From NCBI GenBank assembly GCA_964392085.1, contig CAYMOV010000002.1, positions 1 to 64,000 of the forward strand: a stretch of DNA of 64,000 nucleotides, in the 5' to 3' direction. Source of the stretch: CAYMOV01 sp964392085. GTDB lineage: Bacteria > Oederibacteriota > Muellerivitia > Muellerivitales > Muellerivitaceae. The notes under the pieces are model-generated. The model searched no databases. It was not told the origin of the DNA and worked only from the letters and a program-made list of their open reading frames with translations. This document shows positions 42,337-51,296 of the stretch, piece after piece. A program made the position numbers and the translations under genes. Numbering within the stretch: the first letter of the stretch is position 1; each line of letters starts with the position of its first letter.

Positions 42337-45333
42337 GTGATCCCGGAGAAAAGCCTGAAAGCCTCCTCCTTACCTATACGCCAAGTCCTGGCGCTTCTTC
42401 TCCTATTTGCGCCAGGCGGCATGGCCTGGGCCGCCGGTCCCTCGCCCATGGAAGAAGGCAAGGTCCTCCTTAAGGCTCGGGCCTACAAGTTAGCCCTGGA
42501 GCGGTTCTTGACCGCCGGGGAACGGTCCTCCGACGCCAGCGCCAAGGCCGAGGCCTTCCGCTTGGTGGCGGAAGCCCAGTTCCGGGCCAAGGATTTCGAG
42601 GCGGCCTATGAGGCCAGCCGACAGGCGATCCGGCTCGAGCCCCTCAGCTCCGCCGCCGACGATTCCGAGTTCCGCGCCGCCATCTCCCAGATCCACCTCC
42701 ATGAGTTCCACTCCGCCCAGGCCGCATTGGAACGTTACCAGGCGACCCATCCCCACGGGGACCGGGCTTCCGACGTCCGGTTCTGGATCGGGGAATGCCT
42801 GTTCCAAACCGGAAAGTCCGCTGACGCCCAGGACCAGTACCGGAAGATCCTCGAGACTGACCCCAAGTACGCCCATACGGACCTCGTGCGGTTCCTCAAC
42901 GCCTGGTGCTCCTACCGGCTCGGCGCCTTCGAGGAGGCCCGCGAGGGCTTCGCCACGGCGCGGGACACCACGCTCGACCCGGCGCTCCAGAAACTGGCTT
43001 CCTTCCAGGTGGCCGAGGCGGATTACCGGTTGGGGCATTTCAAGGACGCCTCCGAAGGTTACTCGGCCTTCATGGACAAGTACCCGGGCGATTCGCTGGA
43101 ACCCGCCGCACTTTATGGCTCAGGTTGGTCCAAGGCGAAGCTGAACGATTCCGCCGGAGCCCAGGCGGCGTTCGGCAAGGTCGTGTCGGGTTGGGGCTCC
43201 CATCCCCTGGCCCCCTGGGCCGCGGTTCGGCAGGGCGTCAACGCCACCCTCGCGGGGAAGACCGACGACGCCCGGGCGGCCTACGGCAAGGCCCTCGACC
43301 TGGCGGCGGGCAAGCCGCCCGCGGACCAGGCCGCCTTCGGCCTGGGTTGGATCGACTTCAAGGACGGCAAACGGAAGGACGCGGCCGAACATTTCCGTTT
43401 GACGGCGAATTTCCAGCCCGAGAGCCCCCTGAAGAACGACGCGACTTACCTGTTGGCGGGCTGCCTCTACCTTGACGGTAAGACCGACGACGCGCTTCCT
43501 TACTATGAGCGCCTGGCCCAGGCGAAGGCGGGTGAGTTGTCCACCGCCTCCGCCTATTGGAGCGGTTGGTGCTATTACGCCCAGGGCCGCGCGAAGGACG
43601 CCTTGGACCGTTTCCTCAAGCCGCCCGCCGGGATCGGGAGCCCCTGGAAGGCCCGGTTCCTCTGGGCCGCCGCCGAGTCCGCCTACCGGTCCGGCGATAA
43701 GGCCCAGGCGCGGCGCCTTTACCAAAAGTCCCTCGATGTCCCCAACAGCCCGGTGGCCCAAGAGGCCTGGCTTGGGTTGGGTTGGTGCTGGTTCGACGAC
43801 GAGAACTACGATGAGGCCTACAAGGCGTTCCAAAAAGCCGCAGCCGCCAAAAGCGGTAATTCCGCCTCGGTGGAGGCCCGCCTCCGGGCAGGAGATTGCC
43901 TCTACAACCTGCACCGTTACGGTGAGGCGGAGGGAGCCTACAAGGCCCTGGCGGATTCCAAACCCGGGGGCGACACCGAATTGGACGCCCTGGAACAATG
44001 GGGCTGGTGCGCCTACCGACAGGACCGTTACGGCGACGCGGACAGCCGGTGGAAGGCCCTGCTGGCCAAGCCTGAGGCGGCGGACCGGGCACCCCGGCTG
44101 AGGTATTGGATCGCCTGGTCGAAGTTCCGCGCCAAGAAATTCGAGGAGGCCGCCGACGCCTTCCAACAGGTCCTGGACAAGGACCCGGACCATCCCCTGG
44201 CCGCCGAGGCGCTCCTGCGGATCGGCGACTGCTATTTCAACCTGGGCCGCTTCAACAAGTCCCTCGAGACCTACCAGAAGTTCCTCAAGGCCTACCCCGA
44301 CCACCGGCTCCTGCCGGACGCCCTCTACGGGGTGCAATGGTCCTACGAAAAGATGGGGAAGAAGGGGGAGGCGGCCAAGGCCGCCCAGCAATTCCTGGTC
44401 GATTACCCCAAGTCCGCATTCGCCCCCGAGGTCCAATACCGCTTGGCCGACACCCTTTACCACGACGAGAAGTTCGACAAGGCCGCGGCGGCCTACCAGG
44501 AACTGCTCGACAAGTACCCCAAGAGCGCCCAGGCCCCCCGGGCCCTGTTCTGGCTCGGCACGGCCCAGGTGAAGATCGACAAGCTTTACGAGGCCTCCCT
44601 GACCTTCAAGAAGCTCCTGTCCGACTTCCCCGACGATCCCCTCACCCTCGAGGGGCGCTTCAGCCTGGGGTCGGTTTACTTCCAACAGAAGGACTACCTG
44701 AACGCCTTGGACGCCTACCGGTACGTGTCCGACAAGTTCCCGACCCACCGGTTGGCGCCCCACGCCCTCTTCAACGCGGCCATCTGCGCCAAGGAAATGC
44801 ACCAGGAGGACCGCGCCCTCAAGATGTTCGAGCGCCTGAGGGTGGAGCACGCCGCCGATCCCCTGGCCGACGAGGCCTCCCTCCAGTCGGGCATCCTGCT
44901 GGAACAGGCGGGGCGTCTCCCCGAGGCCTTGGCGGCCTACGACCAGGCCAAAAAGATCCCGAAGGAATCGTTGGCCGTGGAGGCCACCTACGACCACGCC
45001 CAGCTCCAGATGACGATGAAGAACTACGACGCGGCGGCCGAGGAGTTCAACTTCCTCACGATCCATTACCCCAAACAGGACCAATGGGTGGTGACGGCCT
45101 TCGCGAGGATCGCGGAGTGCTATGAGGCCCAGTCCAAATACCAGAAGGCCGCGGACACCTATAAGCGCATCCTGAAATACACCGGCGTTAAGGAATGGCG
45201 TGATTCCGCCCAGAAACGCCTGGACGCCCTCCAACCCTTCCTCACCCCGACGCCCGGCGTACCGGGCGGGACACCCGCCAAAGCAAAAAAGAAACCCGCC
45301 AAGAAGCGCAAGAAGGCGGTGGCGAAACCATGA
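42337..45333 (+). CDS. Large periplasmic TPR-repeat protein
   Basis: From a GTG placed just before the signal peptide (VLALLLLFAPGGMAWA) the protein has about 998 residues. TTG at 42316 is an alternative and the start is uncertain. Nearly the whole length is TPR-type helical repeats, for example FWIGECLFQTGKSADAQDQY, LRIGDCYFNLGRFNKSLETY, FSLGSVYFQQKDYLNALDAY. A Pro/Lys-rich tail ends it. It overlaps the TonB-box barrel gene by 4 bases and heads a cluster with exbB, exbD and tonB. A scaffold role in a TonB-powered envelope machine is inferred. Confidence 0.85.
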   Translation: MIPEKSLKASSLPIRQVLALLLLFAPGGMAWAAGPSPMEEGKVLLKARAYKLALERFLTAGERSSDASAKAEAFRLVAEAQFRAKDFEAAYEASRQAIRLEPLSSAADDSEFRAAISQIHLHEFHSAQAALERYQATHPHGDRASDVRFWIGECLFQTGKSADAQDQYRKILETDPKYAHTDLVRFLNAWCSYRLGAFEEAREGFATARDTTLDPALQKLASFQVAEADYRLGHFKDASEGYSAFMDKYPGDSLEPAALYGSGWSKAKLNDSAGAQAAFGKVVSGWGSHPLAPWAAVRQGVNATLAGKTDDARAAYGKALDLAAGKPPADQAAFGLGWIDFKDGKRKDAAEHFRLTANFQPESPLKNDATYLLAGCLYLDGKTDDALPYYERLAQAKAGELSTASAYWSGWCYYAQGRAKDALDRFLKPPAGIGSPWKARFLWAAAESAYRSGDKAQARRLYQKSLDVPNSPVAQEAWLGLGWCWFDDENYDEAYKAFQKAAAAKSGNSASVEARLRAGDCLYNLHRYGEAEGAYKALADSKPGGDTELDALEQWGWCAYRQDRYGDADSRWKALLAKPEAADRAPRLRYWIAWSKFRAKKFEEAADAFQQVLDKDPDHPLAAEALLRIGDCYFNLGRFNKSLETYQKFLKAYPDHRLLPDALYGVQWSYEKMGKKGEAAKAAQQFLVDYPKSAFAPEVQYRLADTLYHDEKFDKAAAAYQELLDKYPKSAQAPRALFWLGTAQVKIDKLYEASLTFKKLLSDFPDDPLTLEGRFSLGSVYFQQKDYLNALDAYRYVSDKFPTHRLAPHALFNAAICAKEMHQEDRALKMFERLRVEHAADPLADEASLQSGILLEQAGRLPEALAAYDQAKKIPKESLAVEATYDHAQLQMTMKNYDAAAEEFNFLTIHYPKQDQWVVTAFARIAECYEAQSKYQKAADTYKRILKYTGVKEWRDSAQKRLDALQPFLTPTPGVPGGTPAKAKKKPAKKRKKAVAKP

Positions 45334-47075
45334 ACAAACCGAACCTTCCGAAAGCCATGATGAGGGCGTTCCTTTTCCTGCTCGCAGTCGCCCTCCTCCA
45401 GTCCGGACGGCTATCGGCGGCTGACCAGATCTCCCAGCCGGCACCCCCGGAGTCGGCCCCAGAGGCGGCGCCGGAGGCGCCGGCCGCCGCGCCGGCCGAG
45501 AAGGCGCCTCCCGCCGCGCGCCCCACGGCCCAACCCCAATTCACCCTGCCCGAAGTGGTCATCACCGGGGACAACCAGCTCACGATCGGGGCCCAGCGGT
45601 TGGATCTCCGGGAGGACGACGTGACCCTCGGTTCCAAGGACCTCCGCGGGCTCAACCGGGCCTCCGACGACCTGCCGGGGCTCGACCAGTCCAGGACCGG
45701 TGTTTCCGCCCTCTCGCCGGAACCCCCGCGCGATACGGTGGGTATCCTGCACCTGGGCGCGGGCCTCAAAAAAAGCCTGGAGGGTTGGGGCTTGTTCGGG
45801 CACCAAGACAAGGCATTCCAAATCCTGCTTAAGGGCTTCGGCGACCGGTACGGGGGAGAAGTCGCGGGGCCGGGCCGAACCGCCTCGGACAGCTTGGGAT
45901 GGGGCGCCGTGCTCCAAGCGCAACCTACCGACCGGCTGAAGTTCCATTTCTCACGCCAATTCGAGCAGACCCACCATGACCTGCCTTGGCAGTCCGGCGG
46001 GGAAAACCGGAAACCCGTGGATCTCGACGGAAGCGCGGCCTGGAGCTTCGCGTCCGACTGGACCCTGTCCTTGAAGGGCGCCGCTTCCGATACCCGTGTG
46101 GACGCGGCCGATCCCTTGATCCCTCCGGTCACTGCCCGGGAACGGCGGGGTAGCGCCCGGGTCGAATATGAGGGCCCGTCCTGGGCCGAATCCCTTTGGG
46201 CCGAGGGCGGGGTGAAGACCTCCCGGATCGACCTGGCCCCGCCGGTCCTGTCGGCCTACGACGACTCTTGGGCCAAAATCGGGACGCGCTTGCGGCCCTC
46301 GAACAAGCTGGGTCTTACTGCATCCTGGGGATTCACCCGGTTCGCGAAACTGGACTTGCCGGACCGGGGGGAACCCTCGGTGGAACTCGAGTTCCTGCCC
46401 CTGGAGGCGACCCGGGTCCGGATCCATTGGAAAAGCGCCCGCTCACTGCCTTCGTTCCGCGACCTTGAAGGGGAGGCCTTCACCACTTTGCCCGTCAACG
46501 GCCTTCCGGTCCCCGGATGGATCCGGGATGAAATCGGGGGGGATCTCACGCACCGCTGGGGGGACCGTTTGACGGCCACCCTCGGGGGGCGGGCCTGGTG
46601 GGAGGAGAACCGTTCCCAATGGGAGGAGTCCTCGCTCCTCGAGAACCGCCAGGTCCTGGAATCCTTGGGGCTGGTCCGGCTTTGGGAAGGGACCGCGGGC
46701 CTGGAGTGGACGCCGCTCCCTTCCCTCGTGGCCCGGGCCGACCTGCGGTACGGTGAGGCCCAAGACCGCTCCGGGACCGACCTGCGGGTCACCGGTTGGG
46801 CCAGGCAACAGGCCCAGTTCAGCGTCGGCCACAGTCGGCCGGGCGCGTCCACCCGCCTCTTCGTCATGGCGTCGGGACGCCGGGAGGGGGATTCCTCGAA
46901 CCCGGTTCCCTTGTCACCTTACTGGACCTTGGGTTTGGAGACCCGGCGGGATTTGGGCGGTCACGTGACGCTTTGGGGCCGGGCGGACAACCTGACGGGC
47001 CAGCGGTACGAGATCCGGCCGGGCTATCCCGAGCCGAGGTTCCTCGCGCGGGTCGGGTTGGAAGTTGTTTTTTAA
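45330..47075 (+). CDS. Outer-membrane barrel with TonB-box-like start and no plug domain
   Basis: The 581-residue exported protein has a signal (FLLAVALLQSGRLSAA), an Ala/Pro/Glu-rich linker and then TLPEVVITGDN, which resembles a TonB box. A normal receptor would continue with a plug of about 120 residues (ending in motifs like PGV.V). Here only some 60 residues precede the first likely barrel strands. The last strand ends RVGLEVVF with a terminal Phe, typical of outer-membrane proteins, and GRADNLTGQRYEIRPGYP is the usual TonB-receptor end pattern. It overlaps the TPR gene and precedes exbB. Confidence 0.75.
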   Translation: MNKPNLPKAMMRAFLFLLAVALLQSGRLSAADQISQPAPPESAPEAAPEAPAAAPAEKAPPAARPTAQPQFTLPEVVITGDNQLTIGAQRLDLREDDVTLGSKDLRGLNRASDDLPGLDQSRTGVSALSPEPPRDTVGILHLGAGLKKSLEGWGLFGHQDKAFQILLKGFGDRYGGEVAGPGRTASDSLGWGAVLQAQPTDRLKFHFSRQFEQTHHDLPWQSGGENRKPVDLDGSAAWSFASDWTLSLKGAASDTRVDAADPLIPPVTARERRGSARVEYEGPSWAESLWAEGGVKTSRIDLAPPVLSAYDDSWAKIGTRLRPSNKLGLTASWGFTRFAKLDLPDRGEPSVELEFLPLEATRVRIHWKSARSLPSFRDLEGEAFTTLPVNGLPVPGWIRDEIGGDLTHRWGDRLTATLGGRAWWEENRSQWEESSLLENRQVLESLGLVRLWEGTAGLEWTPLPSLVARADLRYGEAQDRSGTDLRVTGWARQQAQFSVGHSRPGASTRLFVMASGRREGDSSNPVPLSPYWTLGLETRRDLGGHVTLWGRADNLTGQRYEIRPGYPEPRFLARVGLEVVF

Positions 47076-47160
47076 AACCATTTAACACAGGGACCACCGA
47101 GTGCACAGGGACGGCGGTCGACTCTTAGATTGAAGAGCAAGCAACTTACGGAGGGGTTTC

Positions 47161-47775
47161 ATGACGCACGAATTCTCGCTGTTGCAGGTCATGCTCAAGG
47201 GGGGATGGGTCATCGGTTTCCTCCTGATCCTCTCCGTCCTGGCATTGGCCATCCTGATCGACCGCTGGCGGGCTTTCGCCCGTTCGGGCCGGGACCGGGG
47301 GGAATTGATGAAGTCCGTGGAGCCATTCTGGAAAAAGAACCCCCAGGAGGCCGCGGCCTCCTGTGAGCGGGACGGCAGTGTCCCGGCCCTGGCCCTGGCG
47401 GCCGGGTTAAGGGCCAAGAAGGACGGCACCGGGGACCCGCGAGGCGCCATGGACCGCGAGGCCAAGGCCCGTTTGATGGACCTAGAGACCCGGTTGCCCC
47501 TGTTGGGAACCCTCGGGAACCTGGCCCCCTACATCGGCTTGTTCGGCACTGTCCTGGGGATCATCCGCGCCTTCCGTGACCTCTCCCTGGCCAACGCCGG
47601 GGGCGCCGCCGTGGTGAGCCAGGGGATCGCCGAGGCCCTGGTGGCCACCGCCTCGGGCCTTTTCGTGGCGGTCCTGGCCAGCGCGGGGTTCAATTACTTC
47701 CAATCCCGGCTGGATGTCCTGGCCCGCGAGACCGAACTGGTGATCGACGAGGCCGCCGAAAAACTCCAGGACTGA
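47161..47775 (+). CDS. exbB: ExbB/TolQ-family proton channel protein
   Basis: The 204-residue inner-membrane protein has three membrane helices. The MotA/TolQ/ExbB domain is visible at residues about 100-190 (LPLLGTLGNLAPYIGLFGTVLGIIRAF; GIAEALVATASGLFVAVLA). With ExbD it converts the proton gradient into movement of TonB. GGAGGGG stands 5 bases before the ATG. It is the first gene of exbB-exbD-tonB here. Confidence 0.93.
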   Translation: MTHEFSLLQVMLKGGWVIGFLLILSVLALAILIDRWRAFARSGRDRGELMKSVEPFWKKNPQEAAASCERDGSVPALALAAGLRAKKDGTGDPRGAMDREAKARLMDLETRLPLLGTLGNLAPYIGLFGTVLGIIRAFRDLSLANAGGAAVVSQGIAEALVATASGLFVAVLASAGFNYFQSRLDVLARETELVIDEAAEKLQD

Positions 47776-47805
47776 CCTTTTCGCCGTGATTCCCCGGGAG
47801 GCAAG

Positions 47806-48291
47806 ATGGAAAACCGATTGAGGCACAAGACCAAGCTCATCACCGACATCAACATGGTGCCCTTCACCGACGTGGTGCTGGTGCTGTTGGTGATCTTCAT
47901 GGTGACCACCCCTTTCCTGTTCCAGGGCGACTTCCAGGTGAGCTTGCCCAAGGTGGCGGCCCCGAACCCCAATATCCCCGAGGCCCTGACGCTCACGGTC
48001 GCCCAGGGTGGCCGGTTGGCGTTGAACGGCCAGGAGATCAAGTTCGAGGAACTGGCCGAGAAGATCGGGGTTTTGATGAAGCAGAACCCCAACCAACAAG
48101 TGGTCATCGAGGCCGACAGCGGGGTGTCCCACGGGACCGTCATGGGCGTCATGGGGGAAGCCTACGCGGCCGGGGTGACGAAGATGGGCATCGCGGTGGA
48201 GCAAAGCCACGGATCGGTCGTGGAGCAGAACCCAAGCCCCGCAGGGGCGCAGAATCCAGGCGCCGCCGTGGCGCCCGTCACGGCGAAGTAA
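47806..48291 (+). CDS. exbD: ExbD/TolR-family protein
   Basis: The 161-residue protein has one N-terminal membrane helix preceded by ITDINMVPFTDVVLVLLVIF, in which the Asp of FTDVV is the conserved protonatable residue of ExbD/TolR. A periplasmic domain and a Pro/Ala-rich tail follow. GGGAGG stands before the ATG. It partners the ExbB encoded 30 bases upstream. Confidence 0.93.
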   Translation: MENRLRHKTKLITDINMVPFTDVVLVLLVIFMVTTPFLFQGDFQVSLPKVAAPNPNIPEALTLTVAQGGRLALNGQEIKFEELAEKIGVLMKQNPNQQVVIEADSGVSHGTVMGVMGEAYAAGVTKMGIAVEQSHGSVVEQNPSPAGAQNPGAAVAPVTAK

Positions 48292-48334
48292 AGGGTAGCT
48301 GATCCGGGAACTTAAACCGGGAAAGGAGGCGGCC

Positions 48335-49108
48335 ATGGACAAGAACTTCGGACAGTCGTTCCTCATCTCGCTCGGCGTCCACCTGGCCCTGTTCCTGGTC
48401 CTTTTCGGGGTCCTGGGGACCTTCCTCGTGGCCCGGACGCCTGCCTTCATGGAACTCACCCTCATCGGCATCAGTTCCCGCGGCGACGGGCCCGGCGCCC
48501 AACAGACCCTGCGGGGCGAGACCTCCGTTTCGCCGGAGGCCGCCGACCCCGGAAAAGGGGACACCTTCTCAAGCCCCAAGGTGAAGTCCGACCTGAAACA
48601 GCAGGCCGCTCCGAAGGCAGGGGACCTCGCGGTCAAGCGGCCTACGCCCTCAACCGCCCAGACCAGCAAGTCCGACCAATCGGCCTACCTCCAGGCCCTT
48701 CACCAATCGGCGCCCATCGGGATTTCCCCGAAGCGGGCCGTGCCCGACAGCATCAAGACCACCGCGGGGCTGGGCTATGGAGGCGTGACGGGCACCCCCA
48801 ACGGCCGGGTGGACATTGAGGGCGAACTGGCGGCCCGGGGCATCCAACGGAAGGTCGTGCCCGCCTACCCCGATTGGGCCAAGAAGCAGGGCGTCGAGGG
48901 GACCATCCAATACCGGGTCACGGTGCTCCCGAACGGGTACCTGCGCGACGACGTCCAATTGGAGCAGACCAGCGGGTGGCGTGAACTGGACCGACAGGCT
49001 TATGAGGCCCTGCTCCAATGGGAGTTTGACCCCCTGCCCTCCGCCATGCCCCAGGTCAACCAATCGGGGTTGGTGACCTTCAACTTCAGCTTCAAGAACC
49101 AACCGTGA
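48335..49108 (+). CDS. tonB: TonB family energy transducer
   Basis: The 257-residue protein has an N-terminal membrane helix with the conserved His (SLGVHLALFLVLFGVL), a long Pro/Lys/Ser periplasmic spacer and a C-terminal TonB domain (PAYPDWAKKQGVEGTIQYRV ... EALLQWEFDPLP). It should carry force from ExbBD to the TonB box of an outer-membrane partner, and the barrel at 45330 is the obvious candidate. The stop overlaps the GTG of the DUF2723 gene. Confidence 0.92.
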   Translation: MDKNFGQSFLISLGVHLALFLVLFGVLGTFLVARTPAFMELTLIGISSRGDGPGAQQTLRGETSVSPEAADPGKGDTFSSPKVKSDLKQQAAPKAGDLAVKRPTPSTAQTSKSDQSAYLQALHQSAPIGISPKRAVPDSIKTTAGLGYGGVTGTPNGRVDIEGELAARGIQRKVVPAYPDWAKKQGVEGTIQYRVTVLPNGYLRDDVQLEQTSGWRELDRQAYEALLQWEFDPLPSAMPQVNQSGLVTFNFSFKNQP

Positions 49109-51207
49109 GAGCCCGCGGGTTCTTGGCCTTGTCGTTCCTGGCGGCCTGGGCCCTGGGCCTCCAATTGGTCGCCCCGGGCCTCATGGCGGGGGATTCCCCC
49201 GAATTGGCGGCCTCGGCCTACGGTTGGGGAATCTCCCACCCTCCCGGTTATCCCCTTTGGACCCTGTTGGCCCACCTCGCCGGTTCCATCCCCTTGGGAT
49301 GCCCCGCCTTCCGGACGAACCTCGTCTCCCTTTTCCCGACCGCCCTCGCGACTGCGGCCTTGGGGTTCCTCCTGGCCCGCCGGACCGGTGGGGGCGCCCT
49401 CGGGGAATGGGTGGGTTACGGGACGGCTTTTTTCATCGGGACGGGTCCCTTGTTCCTGGACCAAGCCACCGGCACCGAAGTCTACGGTCTCCATGGGTTG
49501 ATCCTGACGGGCCTCCTGGCCCTCACCCTGGAAATTTCCTCCGAGCGTTTTTACGCCGTGATGTTCCTCGTGGGGCTCGGCGTGGCCCACCACCACCTAC
49601 TGCTCCTCTTCCTGCCGGCGATCGGTTGGGCCTACCGGGATTTCCTGCGAAGACCCTCCTTCCTCCTGAGGGGGATGTCGCTCGTAGGTTTGGGCCTCTC
49701 GCTTTATTTGCTCCTGCCCATCCGGGCGTTGGCCCATCCGGCGGCGGATTGGAGCCGTCCCGATACCTGGACCCAATTTTGGAGCCACGTGAGCCGAAAC
49801 CAATACGGCGGGGATCTCCAAAGCGGGGCCTTCCTCCACGCCCTTTGGAACGCTTTGTTTTTTTGGAAGGACATCCTACGGGACGGTTGGTTCTTGGCGG
49901 GGATCCTCGCGTCCTGGGGGATCTGGACCCGGCGGAAAGCCTGGAGGGGTGAAATCCCGATCGCCTTAGGCCTGGCGGGTTTGGGCCTGGGCCTGCCGTT
50001 GCTCCTTCGGGTACATCCCGATCCCCAAAACAACTCGGTCATGGAGGCCTTTTTCCCCCCGATGATGATCTGGGGATCCCCTTGGGTGGCGGTAGGGCTC
50101 CAGGGGCTATCCGCGCGGATGTCACGACCCTGGGTCCGGACGGTCGGGGCCCTCCTGCTCACCGGATTATTGGCCGCGCGGGTTGGCTCCGCCCTTTTTG
50201 TCTCGAGCCAATCCCGAAACCTCGCCTGCGAGGACATGGGCCGCAACTTCCTCTTGAACCTGCCCCGGGGCGCGGCTCTCTACAGCGAGGGTGATACGGC
50301 CACGTTTCCATTGGCTTACCTAAAGCAGGTAATGGGTCTCCGGCCCGACGCCGAGGTTTTCGACCGGACCGGTGGGCTGTTCGGCGATTTTTACGGCTTG
50401 CTCGATGTCGGGGGGACTGGGTCGGAGGATCCGACGGTTATGGTCCGAAAGGAACGGGGCCGCGAGTCTTCCCATCCAAGCCAATCCATCTTTTACAGCG
50501 AGAAGGAGACTGCTCCCGGCAGGACCCTGGCCCCAGCCGGGTTCCTCTTCCAGGCGACTGACTCGGGCGCGCCCTCCTGGGACGAGTCCAAGTTTTGGCC
50601 GAGGGCCCGGGAGCCCCGGGCGGGTTTGGCCCAGGACTTCCTCAGCCGGGAAACCGGCGCCCGGTTCTACGTCTTCCGCGCCCTGGCGGGGCTCCGGGGC
50701 AAAGCCCCCCTGGGGAAGATCCGGGACGACTTCGCCGGGACGGCGCGTTTGGCCTGGGACAATACCCGTGTCCTGAATAACGTGGGGATGGAAACCCTCA
50801 GGGCGGGATGGGTGGACGGGAGCCTTCCGTATTTTGAAGGCGCCGTGGAGCAGGATCCGGACTTCACCCTGGGCTGGTACAACCAGGGAATCGTCGCGCG
50901 GCAACAGGGTCGGACCCGGGACGCGGTCCAGTTCTTCCAAAGGGCGCTCCAGGCGGACCCGGCCTACAGCCCGGCGCGGGACAGTTGGGCGATCCTCCTC
51001 TACAACAACGGCCATCCCCCGGAGGCCGTGGACCAATGGCAGAGGCTCCTGGAACTCGATCCGTCCTACGCCCCGGGGTACCGGAACCTGGGTTTCGCAC
51101 TCGCCACCCAGGACGTGACGATGTCCAAACAACTCCTGGCCCGGTACCTCCAAATAAACCCGGGTGCCCCTGAACGGGCCCAGGTCGAGGCTTTGTTGAA
51201 CCATTGA
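49105..51207 (+). CDS. DUF2723 multi-pass membrane protein with C-terminal TPR
   Basis: The 700-residue protein starts at a GTG overlapping tonB. About ten membrane helices follow the DUF2723 opening (APGLMAGDSPELAASAYGWG, then ISHPPGYPLWTLLAH). Its acidic D-x-x-E loop resembles the first-loop motif of GT-C glycosyltransferases such as protein O-mannosyltransferases. A soluble region and TPR repeats (YNQGIVARQQGRTRDAVQFF; YRNLGFALATQD) end it. DUF2723 proteins are predicted, not proven, glycosyltransferases. Its place after tonB makes it part of the same unit. Confidence 0.82.
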   Translation: MRARGFLALSFLAAWALGLQLVAPGLMAGDSPELAASAYGWGISHPPGYPLWTLLAHLAGSIPLGCPAFRTNLVSLFPTALATAALGFLLARRTGGGALGEWVGYGTAFFIGTGPLFLDQATGTEVYGLHGLILTGLLALTLEISSERFYAVMFLVGLGVAHHHLLLLFLPAIGWAYRDFLRRPSFLLRGMSLVGLGLSLYLLLPIRALAHPAADWSRPDTWTQFWSHVSRNQYGGDLQSGAFLHALWNALFFWKDILRDGWFLAGILASWGIWTRRKAWRGEIPIALGLAGLGLGLPLLLRVHPDPQNNSVMEAFFPPMMIWGSPWVAVGLQGLSARMSRPWVRTVGALLLTGLLAARVGSALFVSSQSRNLACEDMGRNFLLNLPRGAALYSEGDTATFPLAYLKQVMGLRPDAEVFDRTGGLFGDFYGLLDVGGTGSEDPTVMVRKERGRESSHPSQSIFYSEKETAPGRTLAPAGFLFQATDSGAPSWDESKFWPRAREPRAGLAQDFLSRETGARFYVFRALAGLRGKAPLGKIRDDFAGTARLAWDNTRVLNNVGMETLRAGWVDGSLPYFEGAVEQDPDFTLGWYNQGIVARQQGRTRDAVQFFQRALQADPAYSPARDSWAILLYNNGHPPEAVDQWQRLLELDPSYAPGYRNLGFALATQDVTMSKQLLARYLQINPGAPERAQVEALLNH

Positions 51208-51296
51208 ACGGTTCGAACGATCCCTCAGGACAGGGTCCCCAACCCAAGTCGGCTGGGTTAAACTACACATCAGCTTGAACAAGGCGGGATGCGGCC

